A stretch of 64,000 nucleotides of DNA, taken from Boswellia sacra (Eukaryota > Streptophyta > Magnoliopsida > Sapindales > Burseraceae). The stretch lies in contig SNVD02009169.1 in assembly GCA_013180625.2 (NCBI GenBank), positions 186,001-250,000 of the forward strand, given 5' to 3'. This document shows, one piece after another, positions 35,656 to 48,204 of the stretch. Made by a program: the position numbers and the translations under genes. Below the pieces are notes generated by a model. That model was not told where the DNA came from. It saw nothing but the letters and a program-made list of their open reading frames with translations, and ran no database searches. Position 1 is the stretch's first letter, and every line of letters starts with the position of its first letter.

Positions 35656-35775
35656 GGGAAAATTGAAAAAATGGACAGAATTAGGCGACTTAAAAAAATT
35701 TAGACACATCCTGAAAAATTTTTATGCCATAGACACTTTGTTAAGAAAATGACTTAAATACCCTTATGTAATTCA
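35656..35775 (+). repeat. MULE-3 left TIR
   Basis: About 115-120 bp; mirrored at 42505-42622. Confidence 0.9.
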
Positions 35776-36079
35776 AATTAGAAAACAAAGAAAGAAGTGA
35801 ACGAAACAAAGAAACCAGTCACTCCTTCCTTTCCTTCCTACACTGTCTGAAACAATCTTCAATGGCTGAAGCTGAGCAACAAGGTAAGAAAAGTTTTCTT
35901 CAATCTCTCTCTAAATGGTATGAAAATTTCAATAGGTTGTAATGTTTTTGTTATTTATCATTTTGGTAACTGTTAACCGCATTATGTAGCTTAAAATAGG
36001 GATTTATATATGAACTAAGATTAGATACAGTGCGGTTTTTATCGAAATTTGCTGGAAATTGTCAATCATTTTGAGAAAA

Positions 36080-36400
36080 TCTGGTATCGCAGTCGACGGA
36101 GAAGAAGGCGAGATTTGTCGAGCGTTATCGCTCGATACGTCGGATAGACTCTCAACATGTCGGATGGTTATGTCGAGTGTAGAGGGGTTGTGTCGAGTCT
36201 AAGGTCGAGTGTCAAGTTTAGGCATCGAGTGGAGTGTCGAACGTGTCAGTTGTCGAATGTAAATTTCGTCGTGTTTGTGTGTTGAGTATATGTGTCGTGT
36301 TAGTCGAGCGTCGATCGTCATGCATCGCGTGTTGAGTTTATGTTGTGTCAAGTGTCGAGCGTTTAGTGTCGAGTTTCGTCGAGTGTTTAGGCAGAAATGT
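36080..36400. repeat. TCGA-rich cluster upstream of MULE-3 mudrA
   Basis: I count about 14 TCGA tetramers in roughly 280 bp, mostly GTCGAG, against about one expected in 256 bp of random DNA. The cluster lies between a short segment beginning ATGGCTGAAGC (35862) with a following donor gtaaga (35884) and the acceptor-like 'catgcag' before 36479. Confidence 0.7.
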
Positions 36401-36472
36401 CGTTTTTGTGACTTTCTTAAAGCAATTTCGTAATGATTTTTTGTCCACGAACTTTATACATATGTCTCTATC

Positions 36473-38640
36473 ATGCAGGAAGTGAAAACTTTACGCATAC
36501 TTATTCTATACAATGGTTCTTGGACTATGCAAGAGAATACTGTTTATTTGTACACCGGTGGGAGGGCGAAACCATTAATAATTCGTAGGTTTGCTACCTA
36601 TAATGAGTTGGTTGACTGTATTAGTATTGAAATGGTTGGGATCGTTGTAAGCATAATATGAGTTTATAGGTTGAATTTGCTTTTAAGAGTGTTCCGCCAA
36701 TGCCGACTCTTATTGAGACTGACAACGATGTTTGTTTCTTTATACAACATTGTTTGGAGGACTAACAGTCATATACACCGTTAATTGTTAAAGTTGAAGA
36801 TAGGGAGAAGCAAAGACAGAGGTCGGGATCCGATGCAGTGTGTAGGCGATAAAGATCTTCTCATCCCTCTTTGTTTCCCTCAGCAAATGGAAGCAACCAA
36901 TTAAGTGAGTCCACTTCTATTTGTGCACAACCATAATTGAATGATGACATTGGCATTGAGTTTGAGCAGTATTTAGGGCATGCAGGGCATATGTCAGTTG
37001 GGGTGTTAGTTGAAAACGAAGAAGGTGCCCCTATCGATGCCATCGAGATTAGTACGTTATCTCGATAGCATTAGAGAGTTTGAGAGTTTAGATAATATTG
37101 ATGTTAATGATAACGATAATGGTGATGAAGATTATGAAAAATATGATGATGGTAGTGATGATGTTAATGAGCATGTTGACGATGAGAATGATGATTGTAT
37201 TCACTTAATTAAGAATGATGTTGAGGGTTTCGATGATTTCATTGTTGATGGCCAGGATGTAGACGGTTCACATTTTAATAATGATAAACAGATGGAGATC
37301 TTCAATGATGTTAACCAGGATGTGCCATTTACCAATCTGTCTCCAATTCACTCCACACGTGCTCCTCCACTATACAGACATCTGCAAGATTCGGTGTCGA
37401 ATAATGAGCCAAGAATGGATGCAAATCGTAGACATGAAGAAGCTAATTTGGGCCTGAAAATGATAACCGTTAGGCTAACATAATTAGTTGGATGCCGTCT
37501 ATTGTACATTCATTATCCGCAGATGATGATGATGCTTCATCGTTTGTAGTTGACGGGATTGAGGTTGGGGTTGGACAGATGTTTAACAACAAAACGGAGC
37601 TTCGTGAGAAGTTATCGAATTTGGCATTAAGACGAAACTTTCAATTCAAGGTGAGGAACTCTAATGTAATAAGGTTTGAGGTTGTTTGCAGTGCTGAATC
37701 TTGTAAATGGCTTTTACGTGCCACAAAGGTAGCTGATTCACATTTCTTCCAAGTGAAAAAGTAAAAGAACCATGACACATGCTCCAGAGCCGGACTTCAC
37801 CCAAATCACAAACAGGTAACTATACATGTCATTGGCAAACATATCAAGAGCAAATTTGTTGAGACATCGAGAATATATCGTCCGAAGGATATTATGTCTG
37901 ATGTTCAGGAGTCATTAGGTGTTAATATCACATACAACAAGGCATGGAGGGCAAAGGAGACAGCTTTGCAAGAACTTCACGGATCTCATGAGGAATCATT
38001 CACACTACTCCCCCAGTACATGTACATGATTAAGAAAGCAAACCCGGGGACCAAAACGTCTTTAGAAACTGATGACAACAACCATTTTAGATACTTTTTC
38101 ATGAGTATGGGGGCCTCTATTGCTGGATTTGCATTATCGATTACGCCAGTTATCGCAGTTGATAGTTCTTTTTTGAAAGGGAAATATAGAGGTAAATGTT
38201 TTTGACTTCTTATATGGATGAAAATAAACAAATATACCCCTTGGCATTTGGAGTTGGGCATTTTGAAAATGATGACTCGTGGAACTGATTCACAAGACAG
38301 TTGCATGATCATGTTATACAAAATGTTCGAGATCTTGTTTTTATTTATGACCGTCATCGTAGCATTGAACGAGCTATTATAGCAGTTTTTTCTCATGCAC
38401 TGCATGGATTGTGCACTTATCATCTGAATGATAACTTGAAGGCCACATTCAAGGACAAGACTTTGTTGGATATATACTCTCGAGCTACAAGGACATATCA
38501 CTATGCTGATTTCAACTATCATATGCGACGAATTGAATCGTATATTCCAGCAGCAGTAACTTATCTTCGAGAGATTGGAGTCGAAAAATGGCACGTTCAC
38601 AGTTTCATGGCCGACGATGTAACATCATGACAACAAATAT
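36473..38640 (+). pseudogene. mudrA-like transposase of MULE-3, C-terminally deleted
   Basis: In order: an N-terminal segment (36473-36661); an acidic Asp/Asn-rich stretch (37085-37200); the MuDR DNA-binding region (37550-37764, 'MFNNKTELREKLSNLALRR', 'SCKWLLRATKV'); then, after a TAA, 'NHDTCSRAGLHPNHKQ' and the DDE core from 37894. The core has 'VIAVDSSFLKGKYRG' (first Asp) and 'FIYDRHRSIERAI' with 'HGLCTYHL' (second Asp block). A frameshift and stops interrupt it. It ends just after 'MTTNIAE' (shifted frame, about 38650), so the SWIM finger and CCHC knuckle seen in MULE-1 are missing. Confidence 0.83.
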
Positions 38641-38654
38641 AGCGGAATATAAAC

Positions 38655-41600
38655 ATTTCAAATTAAACGGCATTTACTAACACATTGAATATAAATGTAC
38701 TCACCTTGTCCACATCGACCCATGGTCGTTCATCGAAGGGCATCTTCTTGAGGACAAACTGGATCATATCGGCCTCATTCACCGAGTTAATGTCATTCAG
38801 TATTTTCGAGTATTGGGCCCACGACGACTTTACTTTTAACTGTAATTTCATGAGTACGGTTACCACATCGAAGGAATCAGAAAATAACTATAAATTCATA
38901 TGTTTAGCAAATACCTACATAGAAAGTGGTGTCCAGGAAACCGGACCTCTAGGCACCTGTTGCGCCCATATCGTGAGCTCTACAACGTAACACCCACAAA
39001 TAGCTATCCATGTGTTGCATATAGTAGCCTTCATCAATGTATAACATTCGAAATGTATATTCCAATATTGGAGGCGAGGAGAAGAAATTAAACAAACCTC
39101 AGATGCAAGCCACGACGGCGTCATCAACGCTGGAAGAACTCACGATCAGCTATGCAAATGCCCAAATCAGCTGAGACAACCTCGTCCTCTAGCCATTCAG
39201 TAAAGCTGATACAATCAGCAGCTGGTACGAAGGCACGTGGGTCAAATAGTGGAACCCGAGTCGACAAGGACATGCGCAACACAATGACTATATCTTAGAC
39301 AACGGTCTCGCCAAGATGTACAGTGGGCTCCTCGGTGGGTTGAAGATCTGGTCTCTCTCCGAGCTGAACATCTGGGGCCTCCAGCTGTACAGTGGGCTCA
39401 ACACTCGCCCTCTTTCTACCCAGTGGAGTGACAAAGGGGCTCCATTTATGCTTTTCCGAAAATAGACGGTGACCTCAAAGCAACAAAGCCCGTGGGAGGA
39501 GTATCAGCGGCAGGAACACTCGTGTCCATGGGTTCAGGTTCTGTTGCCTCCTAACCTTCACTGTCATCACCCGAACCTCCATCAAAATCCTGTATTAAAG
39601 AAAACCAAAACGTCAGGTTAAGAGGTATGACATAATGGAAAGCATAAAATCTGTTTTTTAATTTGTGCTATGTACCGTGGTAGCGTATCCGAAATGGCCA
39701 CCTAATAGAACAACAGCCTTATATAGAATAACTATCTCCTCCCCATTGTCCTTGTTCTCCTCCCGCATGTCTTTGTTCTCTGCCCGTAACAATGTCCTCT
39801 CCTCTCTGAGTCTCGCAAGCTCACGCAGAACTATGCTCTCGAAGCCATCATGGACCAGCTGCGTCTGTTTATCATTATTAACGATCGCCTTCATAAACCA
39901 ACCAAGTAGCAATGTAAAAGGTTAAGTATACAAATGTAAATTCTCATTACATACCTTTGAGCTTGGAAGGACATCGTGTACAGGAGGAGAAATGTCACGG
40001 TAGGTGGTCACACGACCCGATAGAGGAATCGGTTCACCTACAGGACCATAGCTGTCGAACGTCTCTGACCTAGGACTGATGGGGGTACTAACTGTGTCCA
40101 TGTCTACCCCCACGTCAAGTCTATCGATGGGACCATGTCCAGCAAGATGAGTTCCGAATGGATCCTCATGAACGTGACTCTCGTACGCTGGACGTGTAAG
40201 ACAAACGGGGGAAGAAGGCGATAAAGATCGCATACGGACATCACTTGCAGGATTGGATGTGTCTTTGGCTGGCCCCACATCAGGTTTAATCGGGGAACTC
40301 TAACCAGCATGAGGTGGAGCTGATGGATCCTCTGTCAGAAGTGGCTCAATCCTCTCATCGGGCAATAATAGAGCATCTACAGATGTCGCCCAGGCTACAT
40401 ATGCACCTCTCTGGATGCCAACTACTTCAGCAAGCCTAATATACCAATGTGTCCTTTGCTCCGCCTCAGATGGCTCTAAAACGATGAGTGGAAGAGCTTG
40501 CGTCAACAAATAATCCATCAAATTAAACAGTGATTCGCTGTGACAAAAAACAAGAAAAGTTCATAAGACAAGGGAACCTTACATACCTGCCTCCTAACCA
40601 GTAGGACATCACGTTTGACGATGTCCTCCGACGGGGTCTCCCACTTCAACAAGCGCGGTATCCTCCCCTCAAAGTCTTAGCCCACTCGCCCATATGTCGC
40701 GCCAATGTACGACATGGCCTCGTACAACCAAACCTTAATAACATAAGAGTTATTTAGTGACACTATGTATTTAAATTTGTACGCCAAAGCAACTAAAAAA
40801 CATGTCAACATACTTGTTTTGCAGTATGTACCTGAATAGCGTAAGGGCACCTTTCTAAGTTATATCTCTCAACCTGTTTCCTCTTGGCTTGGGCTCGCTT
40901 CTTATCCTTTTCTAACCCTCGTCCAAAGCATTTTTCATTCCTTTAAGTGTCTAATCAAAAGACACCGGACCCCATGGATAATTGTTAAAATTATCCAGTG
41001 TGTTGACAAAATTCAACCACACATAGGAGACAAGTTGGCGTCGATCACGTGCCATAAAAAAACTCTCCAGCACGTAGTACAAGGCCAACTTCATAACATC
41101 CTCGTTTGGCATATCTAACACATTCAATTTGTGAAGTCTCCCATAGAAATCCTTAAGCTTCATGTTCTAGCCCTCGAATTACATATTCATCAAAGGACAC
41201 GGATTCAACACAGTCGGTATTGGTGGCACGGTGGAAGCAAATCTCAATCTAGTAACCAAACCAAACTCGTGGACAGAAAAACGAATCAGTTTTCCTGCAA
41301 AGAAGGAAAAAAAAACGTAAGATGTCAATAATGTAACAAAAAAAAAACTACAAATACCAAATGCTCAAAACTAAAATTTTTTAACTACATTGTAGTTCAA
41401 AACCATATTTTTACCTTCGATAAGGAACCACATCTCTTTATCGTACCCCACTGTGTTAACCTCACACAGAAGTACATTGTGCACCAACTGAAATGGAAAG
41501 GATAGCTCCCGAATGTCTAGGAGAAACCCAAAACATGTATTACGAAACATGTTTTTTTGCCTCTCACTCAGGTTCGCGAGAATCCATTCTATATAGTCCA

Positions 41601-41700
41601 AACTTGTCAAGTTTGTTATCACCGCATGGTAGTGCTTATCATACGATGTCTTTAGGGCGAAGGACAGTCCAAATTCATTTGCCATTTGCTTCAACCTGCA
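38655..41700 (-). pseudogene. DUF1985/Ulp1-like gene of MULE-3, C-terminally deleted
   Basis: Read leftwards. The DUF1985 start (41694-41371) has 'KQMANEFGLSFALKT' and 'MWFLIEGKNM'. A conserved segment (41163-40951) has 'YYVLESFFMARDRRQ'. Linkers lie at 40521-40300 and 40278-39922, a Glu/Arg-rich likely coiled coil at 39912-39658, and the beginning of an Ulp1-like region at about 39230-38663 ('FTEWLEDEVVSADLG', 'FDERPWVDVDKV'). The His-Asp-Cys catalytic half is absent because sequence stops at the deletion junction next to the truncated mudrA. In-frame stops are present. Confidence 0.75.
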
Positions 41701-41759
41701 AAAACGAGTCCGTTATAGTTAAATATGATGCAAAAAGACAAAAAAACAAGGCTAAAACA

Positions 41760-42140
41760 TCCGACATCTGACATAGTCGGATTGTTGGATGTCAGGACTA
41801 CCGTATGTCGATTGGAGGTATCCGACAGGAGTTTCGTCGGTTTATGTTGTCAAGCTCTATCGAGTGCATCACTTACCGTCGAGTTTTGTCGAGTGTCGGA
41901 TGCAGAATCCGACATTGTAAACACTTCGACTGATGTATCCGACACTCGACATAATTATTTTCACTTTATCCGACATATCGAGTGTCGAATACATGGTTCG
42001 AGACAACGATATGTCAATCTTCACGAAACCGACACTCGATATCTTCAAAAATTCACTGATGTCGAGTGTCGGTTCGTCCATCTAACACAACTCGACAGGT
42101 CAGTGTCGAGTGTCGAGCTATGTCGAGCAAAAACTGACAC
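41760..42140. repeat. TCGA-rich cluster upstream of MULE-3 DUF1985 gene
   Basis: Many cgacactcga / tcgagtgtcgg units. It occupies the same intron-like place as in MULE-2, with which it is clearly homologous in reverse. Confidence 0.7.
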
Positions 42141-42504
42141 TCGCCATCGTCTACCTCACGACGAAAACCGTTGGTTTCCACAGTTTCCATAACATCAAAC
42201 CAAAAAAATCACCTAATAATACTACAGTTATCCCTATAAACACAGAATAAGTTCACAAATTCATCGGAAACTCAAATCCCTAATTTAAATTTCCTAAAAA
42301 CTAACCCTAATCAAACGAAATAGAAAACAACCAAAAAATTACAAAAACTACAAAAAACCGACGAATAAACTTACCAGAGTGTCGATTCTTGCTTCTCTCT
42401 GTGTCGTCTTGCTTCTAGCTCGTGTCAGTTTACGTTTCGAACGGTGTCAAGGGGTTTTGGAAATATATGTCTGAAGAGGGAAATATAGGCTTTAGGAATA
42501 AATT

Positions 42505-42622
42505 GAATACATAAGGGTATTTTAGTCTTTTTGTTAAGAAAGTGTCTATGACATGAAAATTTTCATGTTGTATCTATGTTTCATTTAAGTCCCATAATTC
42601 TGTCCATTTTTTTAATTTTCCC
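42505..42622 (-). repeat. MULE-3 right TIR
   Basis: Inverted partner of 35656-35775, followed by the second AATTAATTA. Confidence 0.9.
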
Positions 42623-42631
42623 AATTAATTA

Positions 42632-43687
42632 TGTGATAAGAAATTACTTTCCAATTAAATTAACTGAAATCTAAATATATTTAAATATAAAAATCTGAAT
42701 AATATGATTTTTTTATTTTAATATCTAAAAATCATTAGTTTTATAAATATCTTTATTTATATATATTATTTTTGTTTGTGATTTTATTTTATATAGTAAA
42801 AGTATTTGTATACCAATATTTTTTATGGACTTAATTTATTTAAATGTATATAATTGGGGAAGAAGTTTTTTTTTAAGAATTTGACATATAAAAAGTTAAA
42901 TGATCATAAAATAATTTTAAAAATATTTAGAGGATTATAATATAAAATTTTAATAAATAATAATGTTTCAAAATTAAAATATTAGACTATGTATAAATTG
43001 GTTATAAATAAATTTTTATAAGGGCATTTAAGAAAATTAAAGGGGTAATAAATGATTTAGACATTTGCATTCAAATAAAAGTTAGAATTTTTAGCTTTTT
43101 TTATTCAAATAAAAATTTCTTAGATTAAGTCTTAAGTCAAAAAATAATTACTATAAAAAGATGAAGATTTTAAAAATAAATTAAATTCAGACTTTAAATA
43201 AAAAATAATCAACTTCTAATTAAAAAAAACCAGGAATAGAGATTATCACAAGATTGATCAACTTCGTTGGATTGAATGTACCATATTTACACAAAATGAT
43301 ATATAATAATTAATAAGAAAAACAGCATGTACCTACTGTAGGCATTAGCGCGCGCAAGCTGCAGATGAATCCTTGAGCCTTGAGGTCAATCTTTGCTATT
43401 AATTGTTTACATATTTTGGATAATAAATAATTAATAAACATCAATCATAAATTATAGTGTCTGCCATCATGAAGTTTTTGAAATCCCATTCGTCTACTTC
43501 AATTGTAGGTCCTCTCGATTCCTCCAGCGTGTTCCAGCCCGTCCTCCTGTACTTTAATTCATGATATTCTTGATTTAAAATTTAAATCTTGTTTGTTTCT
43601 CGTGTCTCAAAGAGAAAGAGGAATACTTATTACAAAAAATATTACCTGATGTAATTAATTAATTTTATTATTTAAAAAATCAAATAA

Positions 43688-43727
<40 letters not shown>

Positions 43728-43729
43728 TC
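42632..43729. other. AT-rich intergenic DNA upstream of CAD-3
   Basis: No gene was seen. It ends in a (TA)n tract at about 43692-43720, just before the CAD-3 promoter. Confidence 0.6.
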
Positions 43730-43739
43730 CCTGTCTGCA

Positions 43740-43748
43740 TTATAAATA
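43740..43748 (+). promoter_or_regulatory. TATA box of CAD-3
   Basis: TATAAAT in 'gcattataaatatcaatcc', about 88 bp before the ATG. Conserved in position and context with CAD-2. Confidence 0.65.
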
Positions 43749-43829
43749 TCAATCCATTCTAAGGTTATTAGCGTAACTAAGTTATAAGCTTTGTAAATTC
43801 ATAAGCTAGCTTCTCTCGCTTTTATCGAA

Positions 43830-46432
43830 ATGGCAAAGTCACCCGCACAACAGCACCCAGTAAAGGCCTTTGGGTGGGCAGCCAGGGACGTCTCTGGCCA
43901 TCTCTCTCCCTTTAACTTCTCCAGAAGGTAATCAGCTACGCACACATATAAAATTTTGCACTGTCCATGTGCTTTTATATATATATATATATATATGAAG
44001 TTGATATCTATATATATGTGTGTATGCAGGGAAACAGGAGATGAGGATGTGAGGTTTAAGGTGTTGTATTGTGGGATATGCCACTCGGATCTTCACAGTA
44101 TAAAAAATGACTGGGGCAGCTCTACCTATCCTATAGTTCCAGGGTACATATATATAATCATCCATCTTTCTCATTTTTCTTCTATTTCTCTCTTTTCTTA
44201 TATATATAGTTAATATGACTATATAGCATACTATAATCGAAATCGTTAGTTGATTGAGAAGAAGGCATCGTCTCATTTTACCGACGGAATACTTGAAGAT
44301 AAACACAAGCGGTCATTTCCTGATCCTCTTTCTAATCCAAAATTTGCATATTAGCTTTCTAGGTATAAGCGTGTATGTCGAACAAAAGTAGTTTAATTTT
44401 CGATGATCTAAATGTTACTTGTAATAGTTGTTGGTAGTATTGATTAATTACTTATATTTTGATCGGTCATTGATAAAGGACAAATTGAGAAATTATTTAA
44501 AAAATAAAAGAATCTCCTTTTTCGATTTAGCTAATTAAAAAAGTGGAGGTATTCATGTATTACATGTGGATCATAGTCATCCACCCATATGAAAACATTT
44601 ATCATGGCTTAAGAGAAAGATTCCATATTTAAATTCAATTGATGCTTTTTGTTATCTCCTAAATCATCATTTGATTACTTCAAAATATGAATTAATTAAG
44701 TTCTTATTTCAACATTAAAAACACTATAAATCCTGGATGTGGATGTATTTCTCATGATCTAGAGTTTTGTAAGCTTGAAGGATCTTGGGACATCTGTCCA
44801 TCTTTACTCATAAGAAATGTTAATGTTTATTATTTATTATTTATTTAGTAATTATAAATCACTTTAATCTTGTTATGAGACCTCACATAAATATTGACTC
44901 ACCAATTTTAGATTTTTCCTCAACTGCAATCTAGGCTAAATTTATGTATAGAAATTCCAAAGAGGTGGGGAACCTAATCTTTTAATTAAGGTTAAATAAA
45001 ACATTATTCTTTATATAATATAAGCTATAGGTATCCATTAAAAATAGTGCATTTAAGTTGATCAATTGGTTTTAAACTCATGAAAACGAAGAACAAATTG
45101 AGGTTTCATGCATATCGGTTAAAAAGTTACTAATCTCATATAAATTCCCAAAAAAATATGTACAATCAAATATGCAACAGCCCAAAACTTAAAAATTCTG
45201 GCAAGAAATTTATTTTGCAGGCACGAAATTGTAGGAGAAGTGACAGAAGTGGGTTGCAAAGTACAAGAAGTTAAAGTGGGAGATAAAGTTGGTGTTGGAT
45301 GCATGGTTGGAGCATGCCACTCCTGTCAGGACTGTGTCAATGACCTTGAAATTTACTGCCCGAAAGTGATTTTCACCTACAACAGCATTTGCACAGATGG
45401 AACAATCACGTATGGAGGGTATTCTGATCATATGGTCGCCAATGAACGCTACGTTGTTCGGTTCCCTGAGAACATGCCACTTGATGCTGGTGCACCTCTG
45501 CTTTGTGCGGGGATTACAGTTTATAGTCCCTTGAAATATTATGGTTTAGCAGAAGCTGGAAAGCATATTGGTGTCGTGGGTCTAGGTGGGCTCGGTCATG
45601 TTGCTGTTAAATTTGCCAAGGCTTTTGGAGCAGAAGTGACTGTCATTAGTACCTCTCCAAGCAAGAAGAACGAAGCTTTGGAAAATCTTGGTGCTGACTC
45701 ATTCTTGGTTAGCCGTGACCCTGACCAAATGCAGGTAAATTTGTTATCAATCATCCAATTTCGACTCTAATACTACTTATTATAGATTGCGTGATGCTTA
45801 ACCAATTTATATCTTTCTATCCTTTTGAGCCTAAAATTGAACATATATTTTTCAATCTCTATAGAGTAAAGAAATATTAATGCTTTCATATATTTGTACT
45901 GAAGTTGTTATTATTAATTTTTCGAATTTTCAGGCTGCCGTGGGCACAATGGATGGCATTATAGATACCGTTTCTGCTGTCCATCCCATTTTGCCATTGA
46001 TTAGTCTATTGAAGTCCCATGGTAAGCTTATTTTGGTTGGTGCGCCGGAAAAGCCTCTAGAGTTGCCTGCCTTTCCTTTAATTATGGGTAAGTTATTCAA
46101 AGAAAGTTATTTAATTTTCCTGGTCAAAATCATCAACTTGTTTCTTTTGTGACGTTAAACTAATTTGTTTGGGGGCTTTTGGGTTGCAAACTGAGGGAAT
46201 TGTAAATATGATAACAGGAAGGAAGACGGTGGCTGGGAGTGCCATCGGAGGAATGAAAGAAACCCAAGAGATGATTGATTTTGCAGCAAAACACAACATA
46301 GCAGCTGAAATTGAAGTTATTTCAATGGATTACGTGAACACGGCAATAGAGCGACTTGCCAAGGCTGATGTTAGATACCGATTTGTTATAGATATTGGGA
46401 ACACCTTGGCTGCTACAAAGCCTCGAAGTTGA
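43830..46432 (+). CDS. CAD-3: zinc-dependent cinnamyl alcohol / mannitol dehydrogenase-like, 5 exons
   Basis: Exons 43830-43927, 44030-44143, 45221-45734, 45934-46087 and 46218-46432 give 1095 nt, an open frame of 364 aa. Residues match CAD-1: CGICHSD and GHE for catalytic zinc, four closely spaced Cys (ACHSCQDC..C) for structural zinc, GLGGLGH for nucleotide binding and STSPSKK for NADP(H) preference. It is closest to CAD-2 in exons, introns and flanks, so the two come from one recent duplication. It ends ATKPRS, three residues beyond CAD-1 when the shorter N-terminus is allowed for. All splice sites are GT-AG with good CAG acceptors. Likely a cytosolic alcohol dehydrogenase of the ELI3/MTD class; substrate unproven. 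Confidence 0.94.
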
Positions 46433-48115
46433 AGGCTAGCTTGCCTTGTTTATTGTCTTTGGTTCCATTCCTTTAAAATGCTTGGACAGTAATAGGTGGT
46501 GCTTGACCTAAAGGGCCCTAAAGTAACATTTCCGTATTACATGTACCTTTTATATATAGCAAAGCATGCACGTCCCCTTTTCCCCCCCGCATATTAGATA
46601 GATTCTCTCACAGCAATTACATACAATAAACCAAGAGTTTCCATTCCATCAAACCTGCAATGTCCAATCTACATGAAGATGTTAAAATCAAAGAAATTTT
46701 TTTGGCAATTTAACCAAATAGAATAAAGAAAAAAAGGGGGAGCGACCACCTGTAGATTGTCTAGAAACGACTGTTAGGGGTGCTTGCAAAACTCGTTGAG
46801 GACTCCGGTTCATTGGAATTTCAGAAGAATGTTTGCAAAATGGTCAAATCTAAAGAGAGAAATAGAAGAGTTTGAAACTATTTCCCACGAGAGGTGGCTA
46901 ATTCAAGTGTCAAAATAATAGTCATTATTTCGGCATAAAAAGAAATTTTGAACGAGAGAACCAACAATTAATGATAATTTGTTAAATTAAAGTGTATGAA
47001 TTTGATTATATGTGCAAAAATATTTAAATAATGATGAATTGATGCATCAAATTGGTGAAAATTAAACACTCAACGCAAGTACTCAAAGAATGCACAAAAT
47101 GATAGCAAATTAGGCATAGGCCCAGATCAACCTGTGGGAACGCCATCCATATGTAAGTCTATATTAATTGTATTCCTGGAAATCAAATCATGATTTTGGA
47201 TTCCTTACCAAAGTTGAAATAAACAATTTCAGAGATCATGGCCAAGCAGGAAAAAAGCAATGTAAGCTAATTCTCTGAAACAGAACAGCTATACAATGAG
47301 ATAAAACTATTAGGAGACGGCTTTCCATTTTCCAACTCACAACTAACATAAGATACCTCTAATATTGTTTTTGTAACAAAGTACACTAAAAGCGTGTTAG
47401 TTTCGGCCTGTCTATAGGCTAAAAGAGGTTTTTTTTTTTAATGTCAAAAACTCTTTTATAATTTTTTTTTTTTAAAGTTATTTGACTACCAACTAAGAAG
47501 AACTTATGGATGATTCAAAAAACTGTTTTATGTCTTTTAGAAGAAACTCAAAATTGAGAATTGCTTTAGGGAAATGCTCTTTTTTAACTTTTTTAAAATT
47601 ATAAAATGTAAAATATTAGCCTTACCATATTTTAAAAGGTTTATCTTATCATTCCTTTCTAAATAATAATTTTGGTAATTTAAAATCAACAAGTACTTGT
47701 ATATTTATCTAACCAAATAACCATCAACTTTTCTATAAAAGCTCTATTTCTATCACCTTTACTCCAATAATATCCTACTTCAATAAGTTCCACTTGGAGA
47801 AGCCAAAACAAACATGACCTAGGCCCTTTAATAACAAATTAATTAATCTGAATATAATTATGATAACAAAAGAAAATACAGGGAAAGAGGTGAGAAATTC
47901 AAAATGTAATTTCTATGATCAATAATGTTAGACTTACAACATCCATACAATATAAACTATATAATATGATGTGTCACCTTACATAGCAAAATTCTATTAG
48001 AGATTGAACTTTCCTCATCTATTTTTTCCTCCTCGAGTGAATTTTCACCACGTAGGCCACCACTTCATGTTGTAATTGTATGTATATATGTTCACACTTA
48101 TTATTTGTCTAAATA
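46433..48115. other. CAD-3 to CAD-4 intergenic region
   Basis: 46433-47940 is paralogous to the CAD-2 3' flank, apart from a MITE at 47393-47821. No further gene was seen. Confidence 0.7.
47393..47821. mobile_element. MITE present in CAD-3 flank, absent from CAD-2 flank
   Basis: The CAD-2 flank reads 'gtacactaagcaattcaata' where the CAD-3 flank reads 'gtacactaa', then about 430 bp, then a 'ctaggccctttaata' resumption. The ends AGCGTGTTAGTTTCGGC and GTCATGTTTGTTTTGGC (reverse complement of right) are imperfect inverted repeats, and CTA flanks both sides. A 3-bp target and these ends suggest PIF/Harbinger. The class is an inference. Confidence 0.7.
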
Positions 48116-48204
48116 GGTCAACAGGGTCAAAGAAGTCAATGGTTGTTGTGCCATTTGCTCTCAAGTCTAACGTGTTACACAAGAGAGATTATTTCGACTT
48201 GACT
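48116..48204. promoter_or_regulatory. W-box cluster upstream of CAD-4
   Basis: GGTCAA (48116-48121), GGTCAA (48125-48130) and AGTCAA (48134-48139) are reverse-strand TTGACC/TTGACT, and TTGACT lies at 48199-48204 on +. A further GGTCAA is at 48343-48348. W-boxes bind WRKY factors, and ELI3-type genes are known pathogen- or elicitor-induced genes, so defence induction is plausible. Binding is inferred. Confidence 0.5.

Larger units (their letters stand above)
35656..42622. mobile_element. MULE-3: Mutator-like element with long TIRs and 9-bp TSD
   Basis: Perfect 9-bp target duplication AATTAATTA at 35647-35655 and 42623-42631. The TIRs start GGGAAAATTGAAAAAATGG (left) and GGGAAAATTAAAAAAATGG (right, reverse complement) and stay alignable for about 115 bp to 'atacccttatgta'. 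The interior has a mudrA gene on + and a DUF1985/Ulp1 gene on -, meeting near 38640-38660. Both lack their 3' ends, so this is an internally deleted element of 6967 bp. Confidence 0.93.

Noticed and set aside
37986..38600. 204-codon minus-strand frame
   Set aside because: It is the antisense shadow of the mudrA catalytic core on the + strand.
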